From: Paracoccus zeaxanthinifaciens ATCC 21588
Lineage (GTDB): Bacteria > Pseudomonadota > Alphaproteobacteria > Rhodobacterales > Rhodobacteraceae
Reading direction: 5' to 3'
Length of the DNA: 64,000 nucleotides
NCBI RefSeq assembly: GCF_000420145.1
Contig: NZ_ATUJ01000003.1
Span: 1-64,000 of the forward strand
Shown here in pieces: positions 52,579-61,877 of the stretch. The stretch's first letter is position 1. Every line of letters starts with the position of its first letter. The notes beneath the pieces were generated by a model. It saw nothing but the letters and a program-made list of their open reading frames with translations. It searched no databases and was not told where the DNA came from. A program made the position numbers and the translations under genes.

Positions 52579-54525
52579 ATGTTGGATATCGCGTTTTCCG
52601 CATTGGGACAGGTCCTGTCGGGCGGCCATCTGGCGTTCCTCGCGCTCGGGGTGCTTGTCGGACTGGTCGTGGGCATCCTGCCGGGCCTCGGCGGCATCGC
52701 CGGCATGTCGATCCTGCTGCCCTTCCTTTACGGGATGGAGCCGGGCGCCGCCCTGGGCATGCTGATCGGCATGGTCGCGGTCATCCCGACCGGCGACACC
52801 TTCACCTCGGTCATGATGGGCATCCCGGGGTCCAGCGCCAGCCAGGCGACAGTCCTGGACGGCTTTCCGATGGCCAAGCGCGGCGAGGCCGCCCGCGCGC
52901 TGTCGGCATCGTTCTTCAGCTCGCTGCTGGGTGGGCTGATCGGCGCCGCCGTCCTGTCGGTCGCGATCGTCATGGCGCGTCCGCTGGTGCTGTCCTTCTC
53001 GTCGGCGGAACTGTTCATGCTGACGCTGTTCGGCCTGTCGATGGTTGCCGTGCTGTCGGGCCGCAGCCTGGTCAAGGGCGTGGCGGCGGCGGGCCTCGGC
53101 CTGGTGATCGGCGTGATCGGCACCGCCCCCGCCACGGGCGAGCCGCGCATGACCTTCGGCATCGACTATCTCTATGACGGGGTGCCGCTGGTGGTCGTCG
53201 CGATGGGGCTTTTCGCCATCCCCGAGATCGTGGATCTGCTCAAGCGCGGCACCGCCATTTCGGACCGCACGCCCCTGGGCGGCGGCTGGGCGCGCGGCGT
53301 GCGCGACGTGCTGTCCCACCCCTGGCTGGTCGCCCGCTGCGCGACGCTCGGTTGCGTGATCGGCGCGCTGCCGGGCCTTGGCGGCGCGGTGGTCGACTGG
53401 ATCGCCTACAGCCATGTGGTGCAGACCTCGCGGGACCGCACGAATTTCGGCAAGGGCGATGTCCGCGGCGTCATCGCGCCGGAATCGGCCAACAATGCCT
53501 GCCAGGGCGGCGCGCTGATCCCGACGCTGCTGTTCGGCGTGCCGGGTTCGGGGTCGATGGCCGTGTTCCTTGGCGGGATGGTGCTTCTGGGCATCCAGCC
53601 CGGTGTCACCATGGTCGAGACGCGCCTCGACCTGACCTATACGATCATCTGGTCGCTGGCGCTGGCGAACGTGCTGGGCGCGGGGCTGTGCGTGCTGGCA
53701 GCGCGGCAGGTCGCACGCCTGACGCAGGTGCCGTTCGTGATCCTTGCGCCCTTCATGGTGATGATCGCGATGTTCGCGGCATTCCAGGCGTCCCGGTCGA
53801 TGGCGGACCTGGTCGCGCTGATCGTGATGGGGGGCTTGGGCATCTATCTGCGTCGCTTCGGCTGGCCGCGCCCCGCGCTGCTGATCGGCTTCGTGCTGGC
53901 ACCGGGGGCCGAGGCGTACCTGTACCAGGCCGTGCAGTTCTACGGCGCGGAATGGATGCTGCGCCCGGGCGTCGTCATCATCGCGCTGATCACCGTCGTC
54001 TCGGTCTTTCTGGGCCTGCGCTTCGGCTCCGGGATCTCGAGCGAGGGCGACAGCGACACCGCGGACCAGCAGACGCGCGGGCGGCAGATCGCGATGGCCG
54101 CGATCCTGATCGCGGCGGGCGGATACTGCCTGTTCGAGGCATCGCGCCTCAGTTTCCTGGGCATGGTCTTCCCGCTGGTGATCGGTGCGGTGACGCTGAT
54201 CGGCGGCCTTGCGGTTGCGCTGCGCATCCGTGGCGGTCGCCTGTCCGAGATCCACGACGACGACGCGACCGCCGCGCAGGCGGGCCGCTGGTCGGGGCGA
54301 GAGGGCTATCTTGCCGTCTTCGCCGCCGTGGTCGCGCTGATCTGGGTGATCGGGTTCCTGCCCGCGATGGCGGTGTTCTTCCCCGCCTTCCTGATCGTCG
54401 CGGGCGGCGTCCGCTGGACCTCGGCTGCGGCGATGACGGTGGGTGCCGTGGGCTTCATCGCCACGATCACCTGGGCCATGACGCTGCGCCTGCCCGAGGG
54501 GCTGATCGCACCCATGCTGTTCTGA
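52579..54525 (+). CDS. Tripartite tricarboxylate transporter permease, TctA-TctB fusion
   Basis: This 648-residue membrane protein has a TctA part (about residues 1-480) with GLVVGILPGLGGIAGMSILLPFLYG, MMGIPGSSASQATVLDGFPMAKRGEA, GVIAPESANNACQGGALIPTLLFGVPGSGSMAVFLGGM. After a hydrophilic linker (about 485-500) come four further membrane segments (about 505-648) with the layout of the small TctB subunit. TctA and TctB are usually separate genes, and no separate tctB is present here. The fused protein therefore probably provides both membrane subunits. Confidence 0.9.
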   Translation: MLDIAFSALGQVLSGGHLAFLALGVLVGLVVGILPGLGGIAGMSILLPFLYGMEPGAALGMLIGMVAVIPTGDTFTSVMMGIPGSSASQATVLDGFPMAKRGEAARALSASFFSSLLGGLIGAAVLSVAIVMARPLVLSFSSAELFMLTLFGLSMVAVLSGRSLVKGVAAAGLGLVIGVIGTAPATGEPRMTFGIDYLYDGVPLVVVAMGLFAIPEIVDLLKRGTAISDRTPLGGGWARGVRDVLSHPWLVARCATLGCVIGALPGLGGAVVDWIAYSHVVQTSRDRTNFGKGDVRGVIAPESANNACQGGALIPTLLFGVPGSGSMAVFLGGMVLLGIQPGVTMVETRLDLTYTIIWSLALANVLGAGLCVLAARQVARLTQVPFVILAPFMVMIAMFAAFQASRSMADLVALIVMGGLGIYLRRFGWPRPALLIGFVLAPGAEAYLYQAVQFYGAEWMLRPGVVIIALITVVSVFLGLRFGSGISSEGDSDTADQQTRGRQIAMAAILIAAGGYCLFEASRLSFLGMVFPLVIGAVTLIGGLAVALRIRGGRLSEIHDDDATAAQAGRWSGREGYLAVFAAVVALIWVIGFLPAMAVFFPAFLIVAGGVRWTSAAAMTVGAVGFIATITWAMTLRLPEGLIAPMLF

Positions 54526-54528
54526 CGA

Positions 54529-54556
54529 AAGGGGCGCCCCGACCGGGGCGCCCTTC
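54529..54556. terminator. Bidirectional terminator between tctAB and ridA genes
   Basis: AAGGGGCGCCCC-GACC-GGGGCGCCCTT forms a GC-rich stem of about 11 bp between two convergent genes (stops at 54525 and 54559). It can serve both strands. Confidence 0.7.
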
Positions 54557-54558
54557 CC

Positions 54559-55029
54559 TCAATCCTTCAGCTCGACGATGGCCTCGACCTCGACCAGCGC
54601 GTTCGCGGGCAACGAGGCCACGTTCACCGCCGTGCGCGCATGCTGCCCCGCATCGCCCCACAGGTCGATGAACAGCTGCGAGGCACCGTTCACGATGAAC
54701 GGACCGTCGCCGTAACCCGCCGGTGCCGCGACGAAGCCGCCCACCCGCACGATCTGCGACACCCGCGACAGGGACCCCGCGACCTCCTTGATGGACCACA
54801 GCAGGTTCAGCGCACACATCCGCGCGGCGGCCTGCCCCTCGGCGATGTCGAAACCCCAGCTGACGGGGCCGAAATACAGCGGCTCGCCCTCCCACTCGCA
54901 GATCTGCCCCGACAGATACAGCATGTTGCCGCTGATCTTGCCCGGCAGGAACAGCGCCCGCGCGGGCGCCGTCGTGGGCAGCGCAAGGCCTATCTCGTGC
55001 AGTTTCGTTTCGATCGGACAATCGGTCAT
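54559..55029 (-). CDS. RidA/YjgF-family protein
   Basis: This 156-residue protein fits the RidA/YjgF/UK114 family: LPGKISGNMLYLSGQI, then ARMCALNLLWSIKEVAGSLSRVSQIVRVGGFVA, and a C-terminal VEVEAIVELKD. Family members hydrolyse reactive enamines and imines, or act in pathway-specific deaminations. Its ATG overlaps the amidase stop by four bases. It is last in the racemase/ABC/amidase run, so it may process a product of the amidase. Confidence 0.9.
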   Translation of the reverse strand: MTDCPIETKLHEIGLALPTTAPARALFLPGKISGNMLYLSGQICEWEGEPLYFGPVSWGFDIAEGQAAARMCALNLLWSIKEVAGSLSRVSQIVRVGGFVAAPAGYGDGPFIVNGASQLFIDLWGDAGQHARTAVNVASLPANALVEVEAIVELKD

Positions 55030-56210
55030 GCCGGAACCCTCCCCTTGGTTTCTTGCATTCGGCAGGCCAACGCGACCAGCGAACGGTCGGATCCACGCGG
55101 ACCGATCAGCGACAGCCCGAAGGGCGCCCCCTCGATCCGGCCGGCCGGAAGGACCACCTGCGGCAGTCCCGCCATCCCGGCGACGCACAGCAGGCGCTGC
55201 GCTCCGTGGCGATAAGTGTCGAACACCTCGACCGGGGCATCCAGCCGGAAGGCAACGTCATGCGAGGCCGGGGCGATGATGACGCCCCGGCGCCCCAGAA
55301 CGCCCGCGACATGCGCGGCATAGTCGCGCCTTGCGGCACGCGCGATCTCGATCCTGTCGGCGGGCATGGCCTCGGCTGCGGTGGCGCGACCGTCGATCCC
55401 GCGCACCAGCGGCATGCCGGACGCGCGGATGAAGGGCAGGATCGCTTCCTTGCAGTCGGCGGTCATGGCGCCCAGGAAGACCGCGTGGGCGGCATCGACG
55501 CCTTCGGGAAAGACCTGCACGTCGCGCGGATAGAAGCCTTGGGCGAAATCGCTCAGGATCGCGCGGGCGGGCGGGGCCAGCTCGGCTGCCATGTCCTCGG
55601 CCAGCAGGTATTCGGGGTCGTCCAGCGGCAGCGGATCGTCGTCCATCAGCGCATCGACCGCGCGGGCCAGCGTGGCCCCGTCGCGGGCGAAGACGCCGCA
55701 GGTGTCGAAGCTGGGGGCCAGCGCCATCGCGCCCTCCAGCGACACGCGCCCATGCGTCGGTCGCAGCCCCCAGATCCCGCAGAAGCTGGCGGGCGCGCGC
55801 ACCGATCCGCCGGTATCGGACCCGATGGCGATATCGGCCAGCCCGCCCGCGACCGCCGCCGCCGACCCCGAGGACGATCCCCCCGGGATGCGGTCGGGCG
55901 CGGCGGGGTTCACCGGTGTGCCGAAATGCGCGTTCATGCCGTACATCGACCAGGCCAGCTCGTCCGTATGGGTCTTGCCGACGAAGCGCGCGCCCGCGTC
56001 CAGCAGGCGCTGGACCGAGGGGGCCGTCGCCTCGGCCACCGGGCTGGCCGCCAGCCGCGTGGGGCAACCGCATCCCGTCCGGTATCCGGCCACGTCGAAG
56101 ATGTCCTTGACCGCAAGGGTCAGCCCCGCCAGCGGCCCGCCCGGCGCATTGGGCACCGCGACGGGGGGATAGGGCATGAAGGCGCGATAGGGGTCTTCCG
56201 AAAGCAGCAT
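55026..56210 (-). CDS. Amidase-signature family amidase
   Basis: This 394-residue enzyme has the Ser-cisSer-Lys triad of the amidase-signature family: Lys35 in LAVKDIFDVAG, serines in PGGSSSGSAAAV (about 109-120) and the nucleophile Ser136 in GSDTGGSVRAPA. It is shorter than GatA and begins near the catalytic core, as in indole-acetamide or allophanate-type amidases. It follows the ABC ATPase gene by four bases and overlaps ridA, so it likely hydrolyses an amide brought in by the dpp-type importer. Confidence 0.9.
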   Translation of the reverse strand: MLLSEDPYRAFMPYPPVAVPNAPGGPLAGLTLAVKDIFDVAGYRTGCGCPTRLAASPVAEATAPSVQRLLDAGARFVGKTHTDELAWSMYGMNAHFGTPVNPAAPDRIPGGSSSGSAAAVAGGLADIAIGSDTGGSVRAPASFCGIWGLRPTHGRVSLEGAMALAPSFDTCGVFARDGATLARAVDALMDDDPLPLDDPEYLLAEDMAAELAPPARAILSDFAQGFYPRDVQVFPEGVDAAHAVFLGAMTADCKEAILPFIRASGMPLVRGIDGRATAAEAMPADRIEIARAARRDYAAHVAGVLGRRGVIIAPASHDVAFRLDAPVEVFDTYRHGAQRLLCVAGMAGLPQVVLPAGRIEGAPFGLSLIGPRGSDRSLVALACRMQETKGRVPA

Positions 56211-56214
56211 CCCC

Positions 56215-57195
56215 TTATTCCGCCGCGATGGGTTGGCCCGCACGCAGGCAGGCGACGCGCCGACGGGGTCCGGGCGTCTTCACGGGCGGCAGTTCCGCAC
56301 GGCAGGCGGGCAGCGCCAGCGGGCAGCGCGGGGCGAAGGAACAGGCATCCGGCCGCGTCTCCAATGACGGAGGCGCACCGGGGATCGCGTCCAGCCGCGT
56401 GCCCTTCGCCACGTCGTGCAGGTTCGCGGCCAGCAACCCTTGGGTATAGGGGTGCTGGGGGTCGGCGATGACCTCGCGGGTGGTGCCCTCCTCGACGATC
56501 TGGCCGGCATACATCACGGCGATCCGTTCCGAGATCTCGACCGCGACGCCGATATCGTGGGTCACGAAGATCACGGCCATCCCGAATTCGCGCTGCAATT
56601 CGCGCAGCAGCAGCAGGATCTGGATCTGCACGGTCGCATCCAGCGCGGTCGTGGGCTCGTCCGCCAGCAGCAGCCGGGGGCGGCAGGCCAGCGCCAGCGC
56701 GATCATCACGCGCTGCCGCATCCCCCCCGACAATTCGTGGGGATAGTTCTTCAGCCGCCGCTCGGGCGACGGGATCCGCACGCGGGTCAGCATGTCCAGC
56801 GCCGTGGCCATCGCCTCGGACTTGTCCACGCCCTTGTGGCGCATCACGGCCTCGGCGATCTGGTCGCCCACGGTATAGACAGGGTCCAGCGCCAGCGCGG
56901 GTTCCTGGAACACCATCGACACGTCGCCCCCGCGATAGGACCGCAGACGCTTGCCCGACAGGGTCATGATGTCGGTGCCGTCGAAGGCGATGCTGCCGTC
57001 CAGCCCCGTCCGCCTTTCGGGCAGCAGGCGCAGCAGCGTCTTCAGCGTGACGCTCTTGCCGGAACCGCTCTCGCCCAGAAGGGCCAGGGTCTCGCCCGGC
57101 ATCAGCTTCAGCGACAGGTCGTTGATCGCGTGGACGGTGCGCTTGCCGTTGAAGCGGACGTTGAGGTTGTCGATCTGCAGGATGGGATCGGTCAT
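56215..57195 (-). CDS. Dipeptide-type ABC transporter ATPase (DppD-like)
   Basis: This 326-residue ATPase has Walker A GESGSGKSVTL, signature LSGGMRQR, Walker B LLLADEPTTALD, H-loop VTHDIG and the C-terminal oligopeptide-transporter extension with cysteines CSFAPRCPLALPACRAELPP, which in relatives holds an iron-sulfur cluster. Its start overlaps the DppF-like stop by four bases. With DppF it drives the peptide or opine importer encoded upstream. Confidence 0.93.
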   Translation of the reverse strand: MTDPILQIDNLNVRFNGKRTVHAINDLSLKLMPGETLALLGESGSGKSVTLKTLLRLLPERRTGLDGSIAFDGTDIMTLSGKRLRSYRGGDVSMVFQEPALALDPVYTVGDQIAEAVMRHKGVDKSEAMATALDMLTRVRIPSPERRLKNYPHELSGGMRQRVMIALALACRPRLLLADEPTTALDATVQIQILLLLRELQREFGMAVIFVTHDIGVAVEISERIAVMYAGQIVEEGTTREVIADPQHPYTQGLLAANLHDVAKGTRLDAIPGAPPSLETRPDACSFAPRCPLALPACRAELPPVKTPGPRRRVACLRAGQPIAAE

Positions 57196-58220
57196 ACGCT
57201 TGCCCCCTCGGCTGCCTTGGGATGCCCCGAGGCCGGATCGTGCAGGTGGCAGGCCACCCAATGCGGGGACCCCTGCCCCATGCGCCCCAGCACCGGATGC
57301 TTGCGCTTGCACACCTCGGAGGCCATCGGGCAGCGCGTGTGGAAGCGGCACCCCGACGGCGGGTCGATCGGGTTCGGCGGATCGCCCGACAGCGGCGGCT
57401 TGGTCGTGCGGTTGTCGGGGTCCATCGACGGCATGGCCGAGAACAGCGACCGCGTATAGGGATGCGCCGGCGCGTTCCAGATGTCGTCCACGGGCGCGAC
57501 CTCGACCACCTCGCCCAGATACATCACCAGGATGCGGTCCGAGATGTAGCGCACGACGTTCAGGTCGTGGCTGATGAAGATGTAGGTCAGCCCGAATTCC
57601 TCGCGCAGGTCGGCCAGCAGGTTCAGGACCTGCGCCTCGACCGACTTGTCCAGCGCGCTGACGGCCTCGTCCAGGACGACGACCTTGGGCGACATGGCAA
57701 GCGCGCGCGCGATGTTGACGCGCTGACGCTGCCCGCCCGACAATTCGTGCGGATAGCGTCCGGCAAAGCGGTCGGGGTCCAGCCCCACCCGCGCCATCAG
57801 CCGCCGCGCACGGCCCTGCGGATCGTCCAGGCCCTGCACCCGTGCGCCGAAGGCCACGCTGTCGCCGATGGTCATGCGCGGGTTAAGCGAGGCATAGCTG
57901 TCCTGGAACACCATCTGGATGTCGCGCCGCAGCGCCTTGAGCGACATGTCCGGGCCAAGGCGCCTGCCGTCCAGGACGATGTCGCCCTCGTCCATCTGGG
58001 TCAGGCCGATCAGCAGCTTGGCGGTCGTGGACTTGCCGCAGCCGGATTCGCCGACGATGCCCAGGGTCTCGCCCGCGGCGACCTCGAAGCTGACGCCGTC
58101 CACGGCCTGCACCACCGCCTGCTGTCGTCCCAGGATGCCGCCATGGATGGGAAAGTGCTTCTTCAGTTCGCGCACGCTCAGCAGCGGGGCGGTGCTTCGG
58201 GCGGTATCAGTCGCGGACAT
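57192..58220 (-). CDS. Dipeptide-type ABC transporter ATPase (DppF-like)
   Basis: This 342-residue ATPase begins MSATDTARSTAPLLSVRELKKHFPIHGG and shows [37 protein letters not shown] and the C-terminal CRFHTRCPMASEVCKRKHP motif. It is the second ATPase of the importer. Its 5' end overlaps the DppC gene by 14 bases. Confidence 0.93.
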   Translation of the reverse strand: MSATDTARSTAPLLSVRELKKHFPIHGGILGRQQAVVQAVDGVSFEVAAGETLGIVGESGCGKSTTAKLLIGLTQMDEGDIVLDGRRLGPDMSLKALRRDIQMVFQDSYASLNPRMTIGDSVAFGARVQGLDDPQGRARRLMARVGLDPDRFAGRYPHELSGGQRQRVNIARALAMSPKVVVLDEAVSALDKSVEAQVLNLLADLREEFGLTYIFISHDLNVVRYISDRILVMYLGEVVEVAPVDDIWNAPAHPYTRSLFSAMPSMDPDNRTTKPPLSGDPPNPIDPPSGCRFHTRCPMASEVCKRKHPVLGRMGQGSPHWVACHLHDPASGHPKAAEGASV

Positions 58221-59097
58221 TCATTGCACTCCTCAGGCCATCGCTCAGCAGGTTGAGGCAGAGCGAGGTGGCGAAGATCATCACACCGGGCAGGGCTGCC
58301 AGCCACGGATCGACATAGATTGCGGCCCGCAGCGTGTTCAGCATCAGGCCCCATTCGGGTTCGGGCGGGCGCACGCCGATGCCCAGGAAGGACAGGCCCG
58401 CCGCAAGGATCATGCAGACCGAGGTCAGCGAGGTCGCATAGACGAAGATCGGCGACAGCACGTTGCCGATGACATGGACGCGGATCACCGTCAGCGCCCC
58501 TGCCCCCGACGCCCGCGCCGCGTCGATATAGTCGAGGCTGCGCACCCCCGAGGTCACGGCCTCGGCCACGCGGGTCACGGGCGGGATGAAGACGATCGTC
58601 AGCGACACGAGGCTGTTCGTGATCCCCGCCCCCAGCGCGCCGGAAATGGCGATGGCCAGCAGGACCGAGGGGAAGGCGAAGAACACGTCCACCACGCGCA
58701 TGATGATGGTGTTCGTCAGCCCGCCGACATAGCCCGCGGCAATGCCCAGCGCGCTGCCGATGAAGAAGGCGAAGACCACCGGCATCAGCCCGATGAACAG
58801 GGTCAGCCTGCCGCCATAGATCAGGCGGGCCAGCATGTCGCGGCCCTGTTCGTCGGCGCCCAGGATGTGCCCCTCGGTGCCGATGGGCTTCAGGCGGGCG
58901 ATCATCGACCCGCGATAGGGATCGGCCAGCCCCAGCCAGGGGGCGAAGACCGCCGACAGGATCAGCAGCGCGATCACGATCAGGCAGGCCATCGCCACCT
59001 TGTCGCCTGCCAGCCTGCCCAGAACGCCAGACCAGTAGCCCTGCGGCTTTGGCGCGGCTTCGGCTTGCGGTTGCAGTTCCGCTTCGACCTGCGCCAT
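58207..59097 (-). CDS. Dipeptide-type ABC transporter permease (DppC-like)
   Basis: This 296-residue permease has an N-terminal cytoplasmic stretch, then about six membrane segments. Motifs are HILGADEQGRDMLARLIYGGRLTL and SLDYIDAARASGAGALTVIRVHVIGN (EAA loop), ending in the DppC-type LNLLSDGLRSAMNVRD. It forms half of the importer pore and lies three bases after dppB. Confidence 0.93.
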   Translation of the reverse strand: MAQVEAELQPQAEAAPKPQGYWSGVLGRLAGDKVAMACLIVIALLILSAVFAPWLGLADPYRGSMIARLKPIGTEGHILGADEQGRDMLARLIYGGRLTLFIGLMPVVFAFFIGSALGIAAGYVGGLTNTIIMRVVDVFFAFPSVLLAIAISGALGAGITNSLVSLTIVFIPPVTRVAEAVTSGVRSLDYIDAARASGAGALTVIRVHVIGNVLSPIFVYATSLTSVCMILAAGLSFLGIGVRPPEPEWGLMLNTLRAAIYVDPWLAALPGVMIFATSLCLNLLSDGLRSAMNVRD

Positions 59098-59100
59098 GGC

Positions 59101-60054
59101 TCAGCTCCTCTTGATGCGGGGGTCGATGGCGGCCTGCGCCACGTCGACGATCAGGTTCATGGCCACGAAGAACATCGCAAGGATGAGGATCGTGCCCTGC
59201 AGCAGCGGAAGGTCGCGCTGGAAGATCGCGTTCGACAGAAGGAAGCCCGATCCGGGCCAGTTGAAGACGGTCTCGATCAGGATCGACCCGCCCAGAAGGT
59301 AGCCAAGCTGAAGGCCCATGACCGACAGCGCGGTCGCGGCGGCGTTGCGCGCGACATGGCGCAGCACGTCGCCCCTGCTCATCCCCTTGGCATAGAGCGC
59401 CTGGACGAAATCCATCGACAGGATGTCACCCGCCAGCGCACGCACGGTCCGGGCGACGATGCCGATGGGCACCACGGCCAGCGTCACGGCGGGCAGGATC
59501 AGGTGGCGGATATGGGTCCAGTCCCAGTGCCAGTCCTGCGAGCCGCCCGGTCCCGCGCCCATCGAGGGCAGCCAGCCCAGGTTGACCGAGAAGATGATGA
59601 CCAGGACGATCCCCAACCAGTAGTTCGGCACGGACACCCCCGCGATCGAGATGGCCGTGACCGCGCGGTCCAGGACCGTGTCGCGGAAATACCCGGCCAG
59701 GAAGCCCAGGAAGGTGCCGATGGGAAAGGCGATGATCGCCGCCGAGAAGGCCAGCAGCAGCGAATTGCCGACCGCGCCGAAGACCTCGGCCGCGACGGGG
59801 CGTCCGGTGGCGATGGAGCGGCCCATGTCGCCCTGCAGCAGGTTCGCGATCCAGATGAGGTATTGCACGGGGACGGGCTTGTCCAAACCGTAGGCCGCGC
59901 GCATCGCGGCCTGCTGTTCCGCGGTGGCATCCACCGGCATGATCGCGGTCAACGGATCGCCCGGCGCGATCTGGACCAGCATGAAGCACACCACCGAGAC
60001 CCCGAAGGCGACCGGCAGCACAAGGATGAGGCGTCGTAGGAAATAGCTGAGCAC
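59101..60054 (-). CDS. Dipeptide-type ABC transporter permease (DppB-like)
   Basis: This 317-residue permease has six membrane segments and DppB motifs FMLVQIAPGDPLTAIMP, RTVRALAGDILSMDFVQALYAKGMSRGDVLRHVARNA and GSILIETVFNWPGSGFLL. The start is GTG at 60054. It pairs with the DppC-like permease. A hairpin lies between it and the binding-protein gene. Confidence 0.93.
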   Translation of the reverse strand: MLSYFLRRLILVLPVAFGVSVVCFMLVQIAPGDPLTAIMPVDATAEQQAAMRAAYGLDKPVPVQYLIWIANLLQGDMGRSIATGRPVAAEVFGAVGNSLLLAFSAAIIAFPIGTFLGFLAGYFRDTVLDRAVTAISIAGVSVPNYWLGIVLVIIFSVNLGWLPSMGAGPGGSQDWHWDWTHIRHLILPAVTLAVVPIGIVARTVRALAGDILSMDFVQALYAKGMSRGDVLRHVARNAAATALSVMGLQLGYLLGGSILIETVFNWPGSGFLLSNAIFQRDLPLLQGTILILAMFFVAMNLIVDVAQAAIDPRIKRS

Positions 60055-60072
60055 GTGACGTTCCTGGCTGAT

Positions 60073-60098
60073 GGCGGCACCCCGCGAAGGGCGCCGCC
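60073..60098 (-). other. Hairpin between dppA-like and dppB-like genes
   Basis: A 10-bp stem with one G-T pair (GGCGGCGCCC/GGGTGCCGCC on the minus strand) and a TTCGCG loop sits ten bases past the binding-protein stop. There is no T-run. Confidence 0.55.
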
Positions 60099-60107
60099 GG
60101 TTTCAGC

Positions 60108-61712
60108 TCACTCCTCGATCGTGATCGACGAGAAGTCCTGGTACCAGTTCTGGGCCTGCACGAAGCCCTTCACCTTGGGCGCCATGGCGCGCGGTGCGAC
60201 ATCGTGCGTGACCATCAGGAACAGCGCGTCGTCCACGTATTTCTCGTGGGTGCGCTGCAGCACCTTCACCTGCTCCTCGGGATCGAAGGTGGTCTTGATC
60301 TCCTCGAACAGGGACTGCATCTCGTCGTCGCAGTAATGGCCCCAATTGGTGCCGTTGGGCGCGATCAGGTTGCAATCCAGGTGACGGATCAGGCCGGTGA
60401 AGGGATCCTGGATGAAATAGGTGAAGTTGATCGACTGCGACCCCTCGACCGACGGGTCCTCGGCACCTGCGCGCCACAGGTTGATCATCTGGTTCCATTC
60501 CACGACCATGAACTCGACATCGATCCAGGCCTCGGCCAGCGACTGCTGGATATATTCGTTCATCGGCAGCGGCAGCATCTGACCCGACCCCGAAGGAGAG
60601 ATCAGCGCCTTGACCGACAAACGATTGTCGGGACCGTAGCCGGCTTCGGTCATCAGGGCCTGCGCGGCCTCCAGGTCGTAGGTCGGCTTGAACTCGGGTT
60701 CGCCGAACCATGCCGAACCGGGCGGCAGGAAGCCCTCGGCCGGGATCATCAGCCCGCCCAGCAGCGCACCCATGCCTTCGCGGTCGATGGCCAGGTTCGC
60801 GGCCTTGCGGACGCGGATGTCGTTCCAGGGGGAATCCTCAAGCCGCGACAGGTGCCAGGTCCAGTTATGCGGATAGGCGTTCGACGAGATGACGAAGCCG
60901 TTCCCCTCCATCGCGGGGATGGTGTCGGGCGCGGGCGCCTCGATCCAGTCCACCTGCCCCGACAGCAGCGCCGCGGAACGGGCGTTCGGCTCGGGCAGCG
61001 GGATCAGGACGATCTTGTCCAGTTCGGGCACGCGCTCGGCGTCCCAGTAATCGGGGTTGGGGACCAGTTCGGCGCGCTCGCGCGGCACGAAGGCCTCCAG
61101 CTTCCACGGACCCGTTCCCGAGGGGCTGGCCGCGACCTTTTCCCAGTCCTTGTCCAGCGCCTCCCAGTTGGCGCGGGACGACACCATGATCCAGGCCAGC
61201 TGATAGGGCAGCGTGGCATCGGGTTCCTTGGTCACGATCTCCAGCGTGTGATCGTCCACGGCGCGATAGCTGGCGATGGCCGGGATGCGCGACTTGCCCT
61301 GCGCGGACTGGCGCGGGTCGTATTGCTCGGAATCCTCGACCAGCAGCTTGTCGAGGTTCCAGACCACGTCCTCGGCGGTGAAGTCGCTGCCGTCGTGGAA
61401 CTTGACGCCCTCGCGCAGCTTCAGCGTCCACTTGGTGCGATCCTCGGGGTCGGTGGTCCATTCGGTCGCAAGGCCGGGCACCAGCTCCGAGGGCTTGTCC
61501 GCGCTGGACAGGTCCCAGTTGATCAGCGCGTCATAGACCGTATAGCCCATGAAGCGCATCCCCTCGCCGCCCTGGTCGGTCTGGCCGGTCGTCAGCGGGA
61601 TGTCGGCGGCGGTCATGCCGATGCGCAGCGTGCCTTCGGCCAGCGCACCATGCGCCCCCATGAAGGCCACCGACAGCGCCAGTGCGGAAAGCGTCTTACG
61701 GAAGTTCAGCAA
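60108..61712 (-). CDS. Dipeptide-type ABC transporter binding protein (DppA-like)
   Basis: This 534-residue family-5 periplasmic protein starts at a TTG (61712) preceded by AAGGAG. It has a signal peptide (about residues 1-25, HGALAEG) and the signatures TLRIGMTAADIP, ATEWTTDPEDRTKWTLKLREGVKFHDGSDFTAEDVVWNLDK and NIRVRKAANLAIDREGM-like segments. It binds a peptide or peptide-like ligand. The neighbouring amidase, RidA and racemase genes suggest a non-standard amide rather than general dipeptides. Confidence 0.92.
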   Translation of the reverse strand: MLNFRKTLSALALSVAFMGAHGALAEGTLRIGMTAADIPLTTGQTDQGGEGMRFMGYTVYDALINWDLSSADKPSELVPGLATEWTTDPEDRTKWTLKLREGVKFHDGSDFTAEDVVWNLDKLLVEDSEQYDPRQSAQGKSRIPAIASYRAVDDHTLEIVTKEPDATLPYQLAWIMVSSRANWEALDKDWEKVAASPSGTGPWKLEAFVPRERAELVPNPDYWDAERVPELDKIVLIPLPEPNARSAALLSGQVDWIEAPAPDTIPAMEGNGFVISSNAYPHNWTWHLSRLEDSPWNDIRVRKAANLAIDREGMGALLGGLMIPAEGFLPPGSAWFGEPEFKPTYDLEAAQALMTEAGYGPDNRLSVKALISPSGSGQMLPLPMNEYIQQSLAEAWIDVEFMVVEWNQMINLWRAGAEDPSVEGSQSINFTYFIQDPFTGLIRHLDCNLIAPNGTNWGHYCDDEMQSLFEEIKTTFDPEEQVKVLQRTHEKYVDDALFLMVTHDVAPRAMAPKVKGFVQAQNWYQDFSSITIEE

Positions 61713-61846
61713 CGTGGATCTCCTTGTTTCGGACCGACCGGCCCGTCATGGCTTCCCCCGCATGTTTCCGGACGCGCCGCGCGCTTGCACGGCCAATTGG
61801 CGCGAAAATGGGCGGATTTTCCGAACTGCGCGATGTGCACGCATGA

Positions 61847-61854
61847 TGTATACA
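61847..61854. promoter_or_regulatory. TGTATACA palindrome upstream of dppA-like gene
   Basis: This 8-bp palindrome, with a nearby TGTGCAC at 61834-61840, lies about 135 bases before the dppA-like start. GTATAC-centred sites are common for GntR-type regulators, but no such regulator is adjacent. Confidence 0.3.
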
Positions 61855-61877
61855 GATTGCCCCGTTTTGACGCAGGG

